Shown: positions 44,570-56,100 of the stretch, piece by piece
How positions within the stretch are numbered: position 1 is the stretch's first letter
Layout of the letters: each line of letters begins with the position of its first letter
Notes under the pieces: model-generated
Told to the model about the DNA's origin: nothing
Databases searched by the model: none
The model's input: only the letters and a program-made list of their open reading frames with translations
Translations under genes and position numbers: made by a program
DNA from: Nelumbo lutea
Taxonomy: Eukaryota; Streptophyta; Magnoliopsida; Proteales; Nelumbonaceae
Assembly (NCBI GenBank): GCA_022828595.1
Contig: JAKGHH010000003.1
Span: 59,881,759 to 59,945,758 of the forward strand
Direction: 5' to 3'
Length of the DNA stretch: 64,000 nt

Positions 44570-45345
44570 AGGCTCCATTTGGTTTGTAGAAAGATTTGGG
44601 TGGGATGGAAAAAGATGGGATGAGAAAGTGTAAAAATTTAACTTTCTAGTGTTCGGATTTACATGGAAAAATAGAAGGAAAATTATCCAAGACAATACAG
44701 AGGTCTCGGAGGTTCAATCCACAGAGGGAGGATGAAGACGAAACAGAGATCTCGGAGGTTCAATCTACCCTCATCGCCAATGAATGCCTACCATCGTCAT
44801 CAATGGTGTTACCAGCAGCGACATATCTGTTTCGTCTCCTACCTTCTGCAGCTATTGGTTTCTAGTTAGTGTTGATAAGGACACCGGCAACCCCCATGTT
44901 TCTAGCTGGTGCCGATAGTAACAGCAACGGCAGACCTGTTACCGCTGCTAGTTTCTAGCTGGTGCCGATAAGGACAGCTGATGGTTTCTACCTACGATAA
45001 CACGTCTCGAGCCAAAGGTAGAAGACGAAACTAATAGCGGCAAATCTGTTACCGGCAACGATGATTACCAACATATGCATGAGGGAGGATGAAGATGATA
45101 TATTACCGGCGGTGATGGCGATGGTGGCAATTACCAGTAGCAACGATGAGGATGAAGATGATCTCAAGTTTTTCCACCGGGGCCGCATGGTTTTGTTGTG
45201 ACCCCGAATCCTTGATTTTGGGATCTTGCATCCCACCTTTTTCTCACCCTATCCCACTCTTTCCCTCAAAAGAAATATGAGAAAGGGGAATATTTTTGGA
45301 ATATTCCCTTTTTCTAGTCCCCATCCCACAAACCAAACTGAGCCT
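44570..45345. mobile_element. TIR element nested in H1, TA target duplication
   Basis: The ends AGGCTCCATTTGGTTTG and (reverse) AGGCTCAGTTTGGTTTG form inverted repeats; TA flanks both (44568-44569 and 45346-45347). The related Helitron H2 keeps the uninterrupted sequence ACCCTCTATTTCTTTG with one TA. The interior has GA-rich and GCGACGATG-type stretches but no intact frame. Confidence 0.82.
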
Positions 45346-46194
45346 TATTTCTTTGTTTGGAAAATAATATAAAAGTCATTTTATTATAGCTTTAATGGCT
45401 ATTAAAATGGCCATATTTGTGTATTTAACCAATCTCTAATTGAAAGAGTTGGAAATGTAACTTAAATTATTACTTTCCACCTCATTTAATCCCCTCTCGT
45501 TAAGTCTTGACTTAATGTATTAAATTCCATTTTGTCCTATTAAATCCTATTTTTAAGTTATTTTTCATTAACAAATGCTACTAATTAGATCTATGTCAAT
45601 ATTTTTAACAATGTAAACCTATATATTTAAAATTGACTTAATAACAAAACCATTCTTTATCCAAGTGGTAACTAAGCGATTCAACCATTTGAATCAAACT
45701 AATCAACCTATGAAATCATATTTATCTAATAAAATTTTTAAAATAGAAATAAACATGGAAAATTACAAAAAAAGGTAGAAAAAATAGACATGTTTATAAT
45801 ATTTTTCTTAATCAAATATAAAATAAGTGTAATAAATAAGAATTATTGTTATTGATAATAAAAATGAAATACATAATTTAGAACAGACCAAAAATGAAAT
45901 ACAAAAATTAAAAATAAATAGTTTAACTTTGGGTTAAATGTGTTAATCTTTAATGTCATAAATAAATAATCAAATTTAATAAAATACAAAAATACAAAAA
46001 TGAAAAAAATGCATAAATTTTGCAAAAAAAAAAAAAAAACATTCAGGCACATGTCTAATATCGTGTATTTATCATAATAAACAAAAAGTAAGTGTGACAT
46101 ATCAGAATTATTTTTACACATAAAATACAAAAAAAAAAATTATAGAAAAAATTAACACATATAATTCTATATTTACACTACTATTAAAAATAAA

Positions 46195-47140
46195 GTTTGT
46201 AGAACTTTCTTTTGAGTAAAATCGATGTTTTAAAATTTGACATGGAAATGGAACCACTTTGGCTTTCAGTTTTTGGGTCAACGGTTCAACCATCCATTTT
46301 GAGCGGGCCAAAATAGTAAGATGTGAAATATAATGTACCGTTATACTAGTATTAAGTTAAAGTCTACCGTATATTTACATTATTATGAGAGGGGAGTGTG
46401 AGACTTTGAGAAGGAAGTGGCTGGTTAAAGTTAAGAAACGAGAAAAAAGAATGAGAAGAAGAAGAAGAAGAGAATGAAGCACTACTGGAGGCGCTTGTCA
46501 CCATGTTCCCTGATCGTTATATCGTTTTCCCTGAGAATAAGAAGAAAAAGAACAAGAAGGAATCGCCATCGACGACTATCTCCACATTCGTCATCACTGT
46601 TGCTACAACACTACTTTCCCTCTTCTTACATCTCTCTAAATCTCTCTCAAATCCCAGATCGTTTCCTTTACTAGTGTATCACAGATTTCTAATTCAAAAT
46701 CAATGTTTAATCTCTCATCTCTTGCATCGGTTTTTTTATTTCTTCATTGGAATTGCTATTTTTTTTTTTTTTTGTTACAACTTAAAAAGAATCACATAAA
46801 TGAGAAAAATCAAAATCAAAATAAAAAAACTATCCCTTAACTAATTTTAGCCATTAGGAATAACTGAACAAATTATGAGATACGAAAGTTTCTTTTTTTA
46901 TTTTCTAATTTATATTTTAAAAGAAATAAAAATTTTGGAATTAGTTTGAAAGCAACATGAAAGTCGTTATCCGAGTGAACATTTTAATAGTTAAACCATT
47001 TGGGTCAGCGATTCTCTAACCATTTCAACATTTTTTTTTTGTAAAATAGCAGTTCAGGGCCAAAACAGAACCAATGACCTAAGTGGTTCTCAGGCCAAAT
47101 GGTTCGGCCGTTCAATTTGATCCATTTTTTAAAATAGCGG
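46195..47140 (+). other. Extra segment of H1 absent from H2
   Basis: H1 and H2 are colinear on both sides, but this 0.95-kb stretch is only in H1. It begins with sequence near ACGGTTCAACCATCC. It includes a second Helitron-5'-like motif near 46363 (TCTACCGTATATTTACATTA) and a coding-like stretch at 46474-46799 rich in Lys, Arg and Ser. It could be a captured host fragment or a nested relative. No known domain is recognised. Confidence 0.45.
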
Positions 47141-47536
47141 CTAAAAGACTCATTTTTTAAATTTAGTCCCTATTTAATTAATTGTAAGGTTTAAATTATA
47201 ATTTAAACTACTATTTTTACTCCATTCAATTTTCTCTATTTAAATCTTATATTTTTTTTAATAAATGAACAAAAGAAAAAAGATGCACCAAAAAGATAAA
47301 ACACTACAAAAAGAAGAGTCTATCCAAGTAGGTAGGCCTCTCAATGATACTTCACAATTCGATCTGATTATCACATATTTGGATAAACTGTTTATGTAAT
47401 CATATTGGGATTTTGCAATCTACATTTGGTTAATAATAAAAAATATAAAATTATAAAAACAAAATATAAAAAATACATAAAGCTTATATAAAGTTTTGGA
47501 TATATTATTACTATAATTATCATTATCTAAAATTGC

Positions 47537-47553
47537 CACGTGCAAAGCACGTG
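47537..47553 (+). repeat. Helitron 3' terminal hairpin
   Basis: A 7-bp stem CACGTGC/GCACGTG with AAA loop lies just upstream of the CTAG end of H1, as in plant Helitrons. Confidence 0.8.
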
Positions 47554-47577
47554 CAATCTTCCTAGTGTAGAAAAAAA

Positions 47578-48110
47578 GTTGAATGGCAAAAGGGACCACA
47601 ACTCATACAAAACAAGAAAACCAAAGGTTCGAAAAGTCAGAATCATCAATAAAACAAAAAAAAAAGTAAAATAAAAAAAATCCTTACAACACAACCTAAA
47701 CACTAAAATCAAAGCTTTTGTAAGGAAGTATAAGCATAGTAGGAAAAAAATGGGATAAAAAATGATCGCATCATTACTTCTATAAACGTAGAAAGGAGAG
47801 GGATAGAGATTGAGAAAAAAGAGAACAACAACTCATACAAAGTTGAATGGCAAAAGGGATCACAACTCATACAAAACAAGAAAACCAAAGGTTCCAAAAA
47901 TAAGAAGCATCAATAAAAAAAACAATATAATAAAAAAAAAAAATCCTTACAACACAACCTAAACACTGAAATCAAAGCTTTTGTAAGGAGGTAGAAGCAT
48001 AGTAGGAAAAAATGGGATAAAAAAAATAAATGATTGCATCATTGCTTCCATAAACATAAAAGGGAGAGGGATAGAGATTAAGAAAAAAGAGAACAACAAA
48101 AAGCATCACA
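47578..48110 (+). repeat. 264-bp tandem duplication
   Basis: GTTGAATGGCAAAAGGGA at 47578 recurs at 47842. Both units contain CAAAACAAGAAAACCAAAGG, ACACAACCTAAACACT and GGAGAGGGATAGAGATT. It starts 12 bp after the Helitron end. Confidence 0.9.
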
Positions 48111-49722
48111 AGGATAAGAGTAAAAAGGTGTAATAATGTAGGGGTAGATTCAAGTAATGCAATAAAACAAATCAATGTAAATGCGATATCAACAAAGGCT
48201 ACCTAAGTACAACCACTAGCAATAAGTAAATCGAAAATACAAAGAGTTCACCTGCACGCAGTAGATCAAAACCAAGAAAGAATGAGATTAAAGACTAATA
48301 TGATAGAAATGGGTGCAATAAATAGGGCTAAAATGTAAGTAATATCATTTTTAAGAGACTTCTATAAATAGAGTATAGTCCGTACAGAGCAAAACTATGT
48401 ATATAACGAGGGAAGAAATGGGCAATAAAAATGGGAAAGAAAACTAATGAAAGCAAGTTGAGAATACAAGGAGAAAATGTAATGTTAGAATGCATATATA
48501 AATATTAGAAAGGCAAAAAACGAGATGGGAAACAAGGACAACAAACATCACTACACCTACCAAATATATACCTATGATAGGGCAAACATTTGAAAGACAA
48601 CAATAAATGATAAGAAAAAATAGAAGTCTAACCTTGTAGAGGAAATATGTTAAGAAATTCCAATTAGATATAGGTATCATTTATTATCGGCGTTTTAATG
48701 ACTAAACAACACATAAAGAAGAAGCAAAGCACCAAGTACTAACCAAAAGGGGAAAAATAAACAATACCAATATCCTCAAACTAATTTAGAGCAAACCTTA
48801 CAAAAAGAACAAAATAATTACAAGTTGATAAGGCTAAAGACTAAACAACATAAGTATAAAGGAAAAAAAAGTAAAGAACAAAGTAAAAACCAAAAAGGGA
48901 AACTAAACAATAATTATACCAACCTTATAGGGAAAAAAGCCTAGGCAAAGCTATGCAGCAATTACATAACAAAAAGTTGTAAGTACCCAAAAAATATAAA
49001 CAACATAGGACTTGATATAAAAAGAAACTTAAAAATCATACATTATGAAGAATCATGAAACAAGAAACAAACGACTAGTAGCATTAAATAGAAAACACTC
49101 TGTCGAACTCTAAAGACCAATGTGATAATAGGGCATAATAAAAATCGCTACAAAACCCAAATGCATGTCATCATATAAGCTATAATATATAAGGTCTCAA
49201 TATCAACCATCCAGCAAGTAACATCTCATCGCTATAGAGAACCACTTCCTTTTAGAAGTGATGATAGGTGATAACAAAAACTACTACAAGCCTCAAATAC
49301 ATGCCATCATAAGAGGTAACATATAAGGTGTGGATATCAACCAACCAGGGAGTACCCTTTCATCCCTACAAAGCTAAATGTCAACCAATCAAGCTCAAAA
49401 TACATAAAAGGCAAAAGCAAGTGACATTAGCAAACTTCAACAATAGGATAATCATAATAATTTGTGCTAGCAAGTAGCATATATAGGAAAGAAAATATAT
49501 CAAAACATATATAGTATGAAGCAATTCTAAATCAAGATAAAAATTCAGCATGTCATTCAAGATTAGGACTAATATAGGTATATATATGGCTATACTTTTT
49601 TATAATTTTGGTGGTGTATATCTTCTCATGTGCCCCCTCTTTATAATGATATGTAGTTCTTTCTAAAAAAAATGTTTATGATACTGGTTGATTGGTCACA
49701 AGTTTTTTCGGATATGATGTCT
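48111..49722. other. A-rich intergenic DNA, no gene seen
   Basis: A-rich on +, T-rich on -. A diverged duplication of roughly 110 bp is visible (about 49125-49245 and 49258-49375; shared ACATATAAGGT and TATCAACCA motifs). Short frames on - are T-rich translations without domains. Confidence 0.5.
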
Positions 49723-50235
49723 TTTTTTTTTTAATGAATAATAGAAAATTTTATTAATGATTAAAACCAAATGATACACCAAGGGTAGCCTCGATTACCC
49801 CTGAAAATATGGAATAAGAAATACCCAACTTTACTTTTGTAATTACATTTGAGCTTAGAAACAACTTTCCTTGTGTACCCCCTGTTTTGGTAACTGATCT
49901 GCCATGTTGTTAGCCGATCTGAACATCCATTGAAAGTCCACTTGTATACCTCCTATAAATCTTTTAATCTTCTTGAACTCTTTCCTAAAAAACCATAGAG
50001 CTTGTTCTTTCTGTTGCCTTGTGTAGTCCAAATACTGTTGTTGTCAGTTCAGCTGTAATCAAGTCCTCTTGTCCACATGGACCTGAATACATTCCAACCA
50101 TTTCCCTCCTTGCATTTCTAAACATCCCTCCTATACCAAAAGGGCCTGGATTACCAAGGTTTCTTCCATCAAAATTCATTTTAATAGCACCATTTTTGGG
50201 GGGAGTTCAGTCCCTTATGGTTTTCTACTCAGGAA
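49723..50235 (-). mobile_element. 5'-truncated LINE with partial RNase H, antisense
   Basis: The - strand frame from about 50195 gives IKMNFDGRNLGNPGPFGIGG, then LITAELTTTVFGLHKA, the first Asp and the Glu of RNase H. The rest is truncated or replaced; the 3' side (+ 49723-49760) is a T-run with TTTTATTAATGATTAAAA, the usual tail of this LINE group. Confidence 0.75.
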
Positions 50236-52123
50236 ATTTTGTGACACATGTCCCATAAAAATACTCTAGGGCTGAAACTTGAACTAAATACTGTAAACTA
50301 AGTAAGCGATTTAGTTTCTAATGAACAAGTGCTAGAGAATGCATACATTGAAAGACTTGTTCAATGCATCTACAAAATTGGAATTGTAAAAATAAACCTG
50401 TCAAGTGTCAACTATGCCATAGGAGGACCTCCTTGTTTGAATACAACAATGAAAAAGAAAATTTAATTTTAAACCATTTTGTGTCCAATAAAAGTGTGGA
50501 TGAGGTGAAATTAGTAGCAGGAATAGGGTGACCTCTCTTGGGAAGACATATTCATTAGGTTGCCATCTGAAGTCTCAAAGTTAAACAAAAGAAAAAAAAT
50601 GTACATTTAATATTGTGGAATGCTTGTAATAATATAGTGGGTTCGACTATGATACTAGAAAAACTTGTACTCAATCAACCAACATCATAAAACTGGTATC
50701 CAATTAGATGATATTTATCAAAATTCATGGGAGGGTTTGATTGATCAAAGGCCTTCTAATATCATTTCTTTTTGACAACAAAGATTTTCCCTAATATCAT
50801 TCTAGCTATGACAACTAACTTACCATCTCATGTTTTTATTTTATCTTAAGTTTTTTTTTCAACGTTTCATTCTCACCTGAACTTCATGGATGAAAAAAGG
50901 ATTTGTCCCCTCAAGAAATATGAATAAATGCACATTTGTCCATCTAACATCCAAAAGGGTGCCAAAGTCCAAAATGCAGTTTTGAAAAGCTACAATTATC
51001 AACTAAGTACCTATTTTTATAAGTGCAGAGGGTAGGATGACTACTTAATTAAAATTATAGAAGTTGGTTTTATGAGATTATCACATAGATATGTGAAGAC
51101 CCTATCATTCCTATCAGCTCTATATTAGGTCAAATATGTGAAGACCCTATCATTCCTATCCTTATAAATCATGCAGATCATCTTCAATGCATCCAAATAT
51201 GATTCTATCTTATTTGAGGGGAAAACTAAAGATGTGTTTGGATTTTGTACTTTTGAAAGATCAAAGCCAGAAAGCATTCTTATGTGACTTTATTGTTTGA
51301 TTTTTGCTATGAAAGGAATTTGGCAAAATGTGGTGTTTGGGTACAGAAATATGTTGTACACATGTATATGGAACATTGACATACTGTATTCTTTTTTGTG
51401 TTTGTTTTGGCACACTAGTCTTCTATCCCCATGTATTAGGTTCATGAGTGAGTTGTTGTACATTGTATTCTCTCCCATTCAAATTAGACTAATTCGTTAC
51501 CATAACATTTATATTTTCTATTATGAGGTATAGGGATTGATATTCATCCATCAAAGTTGAGTTTCTGCACCAAAATTTATATATACAAAATTTTTGTTTG
51601 TTGCACCAAAAATTTATCTTTATATATATAATGCACCAAAATTCATCCATCATATGGATATTCATCAAGTCGGATGAAAGTTGAAAGAATCTAGATGTCA
51701 CCTATTGTAATTGCTCTGGCAAACCAGCAGATAATCCTAATTGGCAATTAATAAAGGTTATAGGTAAGAGGGAAAATGAAAAGAAATAGTTTAGTCGGTG
51801 TTTAAGAATCTAATGAGATGAAGAACAAATCCTTTTGAGTAATGAAATGTCACTTATTATCAATGAAAATATAGAATCAAAGTGAAAACTTTCATTCTAT
51901 TGAAGTTTCAAGTCATTACCATAAAATGACAAATCCATGACAACAAAAGATCAGTAAAGAGCACCTGCAAAAACCTTTGCCACAAGTCAAAATAATGCTT
52001 AAATAAACAAATCAAACTAAACCAGTAAAACAACTTTTACACCCTCAAAGGTCTAGAAAAAGGACCATTTGTTCTACAACAAAACCTCAAAATATACAAT
52101 AAAACTAAGAGAGAGAGAGAGAG
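50236..52123. other. No gene seen
   Basis: AT-rich intergenic DNA. A 24-base repeat (ATGTGAAGACCCTATCATTC) occurs at about 51092 and 51128. CACCAAAATTTAT-type repeats lie at 51570-51650. No coding features. Confidence 0.5.
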
Positions 52124-53278
52124 TAGGGGTGAGCAAACGGTTTGTTCGGTTTAAAACCGATTCGAATACACCAAACTAATATAATTGGAAACTGAACCGA
52201 AACCGAAGTTTGGTTAAACTGAACTTCAAATAGGTGGATCATTTACAAAGACCTATTATAACTTCAAAAAATTGAACATAAATATCAATTTGCAAAGAAC
52301 CATTATCAATATTCATTGCTTCATAATTTCTATGATAAAAGAAAATAATTAGAAATTTAGAATAGCCTCATAATTAGTATCTTAAAAAAGAACAAAAAAA
52401 ACTTCTACATAATCTCAAAAGTAGAGAAAGATCTTCTATAATTAGTAGAGAATGATCTTTTGAACTTCTTTTGGACTAAAAAATATCCATGTTTAGATGT
52501 TCCAAATTACAACCTTCTCGTCAATGCTCATAGACACAGTTGCAACAGATGCTCACAAAAATTTACAAATGACTTACAAAAATTGATAAGACAATAAGAT
52601 GATGCCAGTGGCGAATGATGATCAACCGTACATCATTGGCTTGCTACAAAATGGTTAGACTCGCCTTTCTCTATTGAAGTGAACTAGAACGACTGTACAT
52701 TATGGGTTTGCAACAAAATGGTTAAAATTTAAAAATGGTTTCAAGAGTCTACTTCTGAAGAAATCAAATGGAATTTAAGTAACAATAAAGAAATAAGCAA
52801 ACCTTTTGGCATTTGCTCACCAAGAAGTCGTCGGTTGCCACCACTGCTAGACTAACTGAAAGTCTGAAACTGATGTCACCGCTTGTCGCTCGCTAGTAGT
52901 AGATAATGGAAGATGAAGCCCCCAAACTCCAAAGGTCACCAGCACCACACTAGGGTTTTAACTTTTAACTAAAACCTTTGGAGGGAACTGTCAAACTGGG
53001 AAGAGAGGAAGACAAACTAACAAAGGGGAAGGGGATTTGCGTTCTTTTTCAGATTCCCTAGTGCACCCATTCTATTAAGATTTAGGAAATTACAAATTTA
53101 CCTATGGAAGTTCGATTTTTTTGATTAACTGAACTACTAAATACAATAACTAAAACCAGAATCCGAACTTCTAAGAAGCTGATGTTTACAACCGAATATT
53201 CGAACTACCGACCCGAAAGCACCTAACTTGAAATTTATGTTCGGTTATTTGGTTTTAACTGAAGTATGCTCACCCCTA
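52124..53278. mobile_element. Non-autonomous TIR element, about 1.15 kb
   Basis: The left end TAGGGGTGAGCAAACGG and right end (reverse) TAGGGGTGAGCATACTT are inverted repeats. Subterminal regions on both sides carry GGTTCGGTT/AACCGAA motifs. Flanking sequence is GAGAGA on both sides, so the TSD cannot be read. The interior (52840-53040) is GC-richer with no open frame. A partial relative lies at 28975-29161. Confidence 0.75.
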
Positions 53279-55380
53279 AGAGAGAGAAAGAGAGAGTGGA
53301 TGTTACATGCACCAAAACAAACTATCACAAACAAAATATCAATATTAGATATCTAGATGCAACCATAATCTATCATTTAGTAAGTAATAAATTAGGCTAC
53401 AGAACCAAACAAAACAACTAGTTAGACAATTTCAAATCCACCCTACAAGCAAACTAAAAACCAATAGTAAGAGTAAAAAATAAGAACAAATGACCATACA
53501 ATAAGTATAACAATAGTTTCAATGATAAGAGTAAGTCCTTAGACAACAACAACCAAAAAAAAAAAAAGAAAGGCAACATTTACAATCTTAAGTACATGCA
53601 TATAACTAGAACTAGAAAGAAAGAAATTAACAATTGTTCCCCAATAAATATCACATATATTTTGTAATCAATGGTAGAGAAGTTGTTTTGCCTCATTGCC
53701 CAATGCCTTAACTCTTTCTTTTACTCAGCCAGTCAAAAGTCTTCATCATTCAAGCGCAAATTCTTGTTCTTTAATTCTTCACATTTTGAATAATAATACT
53801 TTTTTTTGAAAGGTAAATACTTGAATAATAATAGTTGCACTCGTCATAATTGTAATCATCAATGTTAAACTTAAAGACAATTCTAAGTGTAGACATAGCC
53901 TTTTTGGATGCCAACTAAATAAACTCCTCAAGAGTTAGATGAACCCCCCTTAATATATAATTATTGGTATATATATAATAATAATTATAGAGGCCTGGTA
54001 AAGCACATCCTCTGCTTTGATAACCCACTGAGGATAACCTAGGTTCAAATAATCTACTTTTTTGTTCAAGGTATTTCACAATTCAATATAAACAACTGTC
54101 CTATTTTCATAAGCCATTTAAAAAAAAAAAAAGAATCGGGGCAATATATCAAGAACGTGCATAGATATGGACAAGTTGAACAAACTCTTAACAAGGGGGA
54201 ACTAAAACTTGGTGATGAACAAAACACAACAGTAATACTCATATATTTCAATATGGTAGCAATTGATTCCTTACATCAGTTAAAAGAAAACTAATGAACA
54301 ATACAAACCACTAATATGTGCATGTTTCAACATGTTCTATATACTTGTTTTGGCACAACACTAATAAGAAGCAAATCCACATGCATGGCCTACATATGAA
54401 CAATACCACCATTACTTTATTCACATCTATATTAAAGCTTAAAGCATTTATAAAATATCTAAGAAAACATCTGGTAATTGGGAATTTTAAGCAAAAAATT
54501 TCTTAGATGGAGACTGCCAAATGGTGTATCAAACTTCCTAAACACGTCCTCTATAATGAATTACATAAGAGAGGTCTATAAAATAAGAAACCAACATTCA
54601 ACTTTAATGATGATGGAACATAGTGTCAAACTCTTATAAAAATAAGGGGAAAACTTATTTTCTTTAGCTGAAGGTTATTTTTGTTAAAAATTATATACCA
54701 ATAAGCAAATTTCCATTCTCTTTGAAATAACAATAAGACATAAACCTAAGTCTTAATCAAATAATAAATCTATGGCCTAACTCAACTAACACAAGAACAC
54801 TAGAGAGCAAATGAATAAACTTCCATCTAAAAAATAACAAATAAACAACATGCAAAAATAGAAAAAAAAACAAAAATAAAAACTAAATCATATCTAATAG
54901 TAAAATGCAATAGAAATAAGGAAAAAATTCTCAACCAATTCACCAAAACACTATAATAAATCTCCTACCTAACTAAGTTAACACAAAACCTTGCAATCTG
55001 TTACCAAAAACCAAAACAAAACCAAGTAAACATAAAGTAGTGTTTGGTAGAATTGTAGCAAATACAATAAAAAATTAGATTAAATTGCATGAATAAAATA
55101 ATGTTAGAGAAAAGGAAATATAGAACAAAACCCATAAAGGCAATAATTGCAGAAGAGAGACAGATTGAACCAAATAGAATAACTAGTGCTAACATAACAA
55201 TAACAACATTAAAAAGGCAATATAGCATATGCCTAAAGTTGATAATACTCTTGAAGAAGCAAAAGCGGTGCAAATACCTAATCAGTGAGAAAGAGAACAA
55301 CAAGAACAACAAGAAGAAAAAGACAAAGAAACAACAATAAGAAGGCAATATAGGATACACCTAAAGATGATAATGCTCGG
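53279..55380. other. A-rich intergenic DNA, no gene seen
   Basis: A-rich sequence with small frames only. Near the right end a host repeat occurs twice (AAGGCAATATAG(C/G)ATA, then GATAATACTC at about 55216-55251 and GATAATGCTC at about 55342-55378). The second copy is the insertion site of the element that follows. Confidence 0.5.
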
Positions 55381-55459
55381 TGTTTTCATCGTGGACTCCT
55401 GGCAGTTGGTTAGTTCTTCGAAGGTCCGGAGATGGCGGCGGGAAAGAGAGGGGACGTGA

Positions 55460-55466
<7 letters not shown>

Positions 55467-55503
<37 letters not shown>
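55467..55503 (+). repeat. (GA)n microsatellite
   Basis: A GA run of about 18 repeats inside the left direct repeat; the right copy lacks it. Confidence 0.9.
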
Positions 55504-55505
<2 letters not shown>

Positions 55506-55888
55506 GAGAAAAGATAAGGGAGTTACTCCGTGTGAGAAACCCTAGGTCAAAGTTAACATTGTGTTGTCCATCTAGGGAATAATTGTTCTCCCCTTTTTAT
55601 AGAGAGAGTTAAGGCTATCAAGGAAAGAGTTCTTTTCTTTTAGGAAAGAGGACCTCTCCTGTTAGGAAAGACAATCTTTCCTTTTGTTTGACCAATATGG
55701 GATCATTATTAGAGAATCTTATCCCTTCTGGATTCTCTCCGTATGTGACCCTATTATGCTAACGTGGCATAGGTGATGTCATCGTTTGGCGGGCGTACTT
55801 TCATTAAACCTGTATGCATAATTTAAAGATGCACGTGTAACCGACATTTATTCCCGATCTACTGTGATTCTGCAGATTTGTAATGGTG

Positions 55889-56100
55889 TCGGGTTCATCG
55901 CAACTCCACGCGTGTTCGGGGTTCACTGCAAATCCATATGTGCCCAGGGTTCATCACAAACCCGTGCATGTCTTAACTTTATTATAGATTCACGCTAGCC
56001 GAAGTTCATTGTGTCCTGTTCCGGGTATGAGTTCATTGCAATCACAGACCTGCGATGAATTCATCACAAACATGCGATGGGTTATGGATTCATTGCAGGC
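55889..56100 (+). repeat. Diverged short tandem repeats in the left direct repeat
   Basis: Units of about 30 bp built on GGGTTCAT(C/G)GCAAA(T/C)CC and a CGTG-type end occur several times. The right repeat (58588-58665) has about two units, which explains most of the length difference between the two copies. Confidence 0.7.

Larger units (their letters stand above)
44505..47565 (+). mobile_element. Non-autonomous Helitron-like element H1
   Basis: It starts TCTATATCTATATTATATAA after an A and ends CTAG before a T, the A|T target of Helitrons (the start could also be 44511). The 3' end has a perfect hairpin, CACGTGC-AAA-GCACGTG at 47537-47553, 8 bases before CTAG. No Rep/helicase frame is present. 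Large parts are the reverse complement of H2 (60017-62445): H1 45350-46195 and 47140-47340 align with H2 62380-61500 and 61450-61270. It carries a nested TIR element and about 0.95 kb absent from H2. Confidence 0.75.

Noticed and set aside
46503..46799. 98-codon frame in Helitron H1 as a host gene
   Set aside because: It lies in a low-complexity AG/CT-rich segment inside a transposon, with no recognisable domain.
55001..55360. 119-codon hydrophobic - strand frame as a membrane protein
   Set aside because: Phe/Leu-rich content comes from reading A-rich DNA in reverse; there is no motif and similar frames occur all over the A-rich region.
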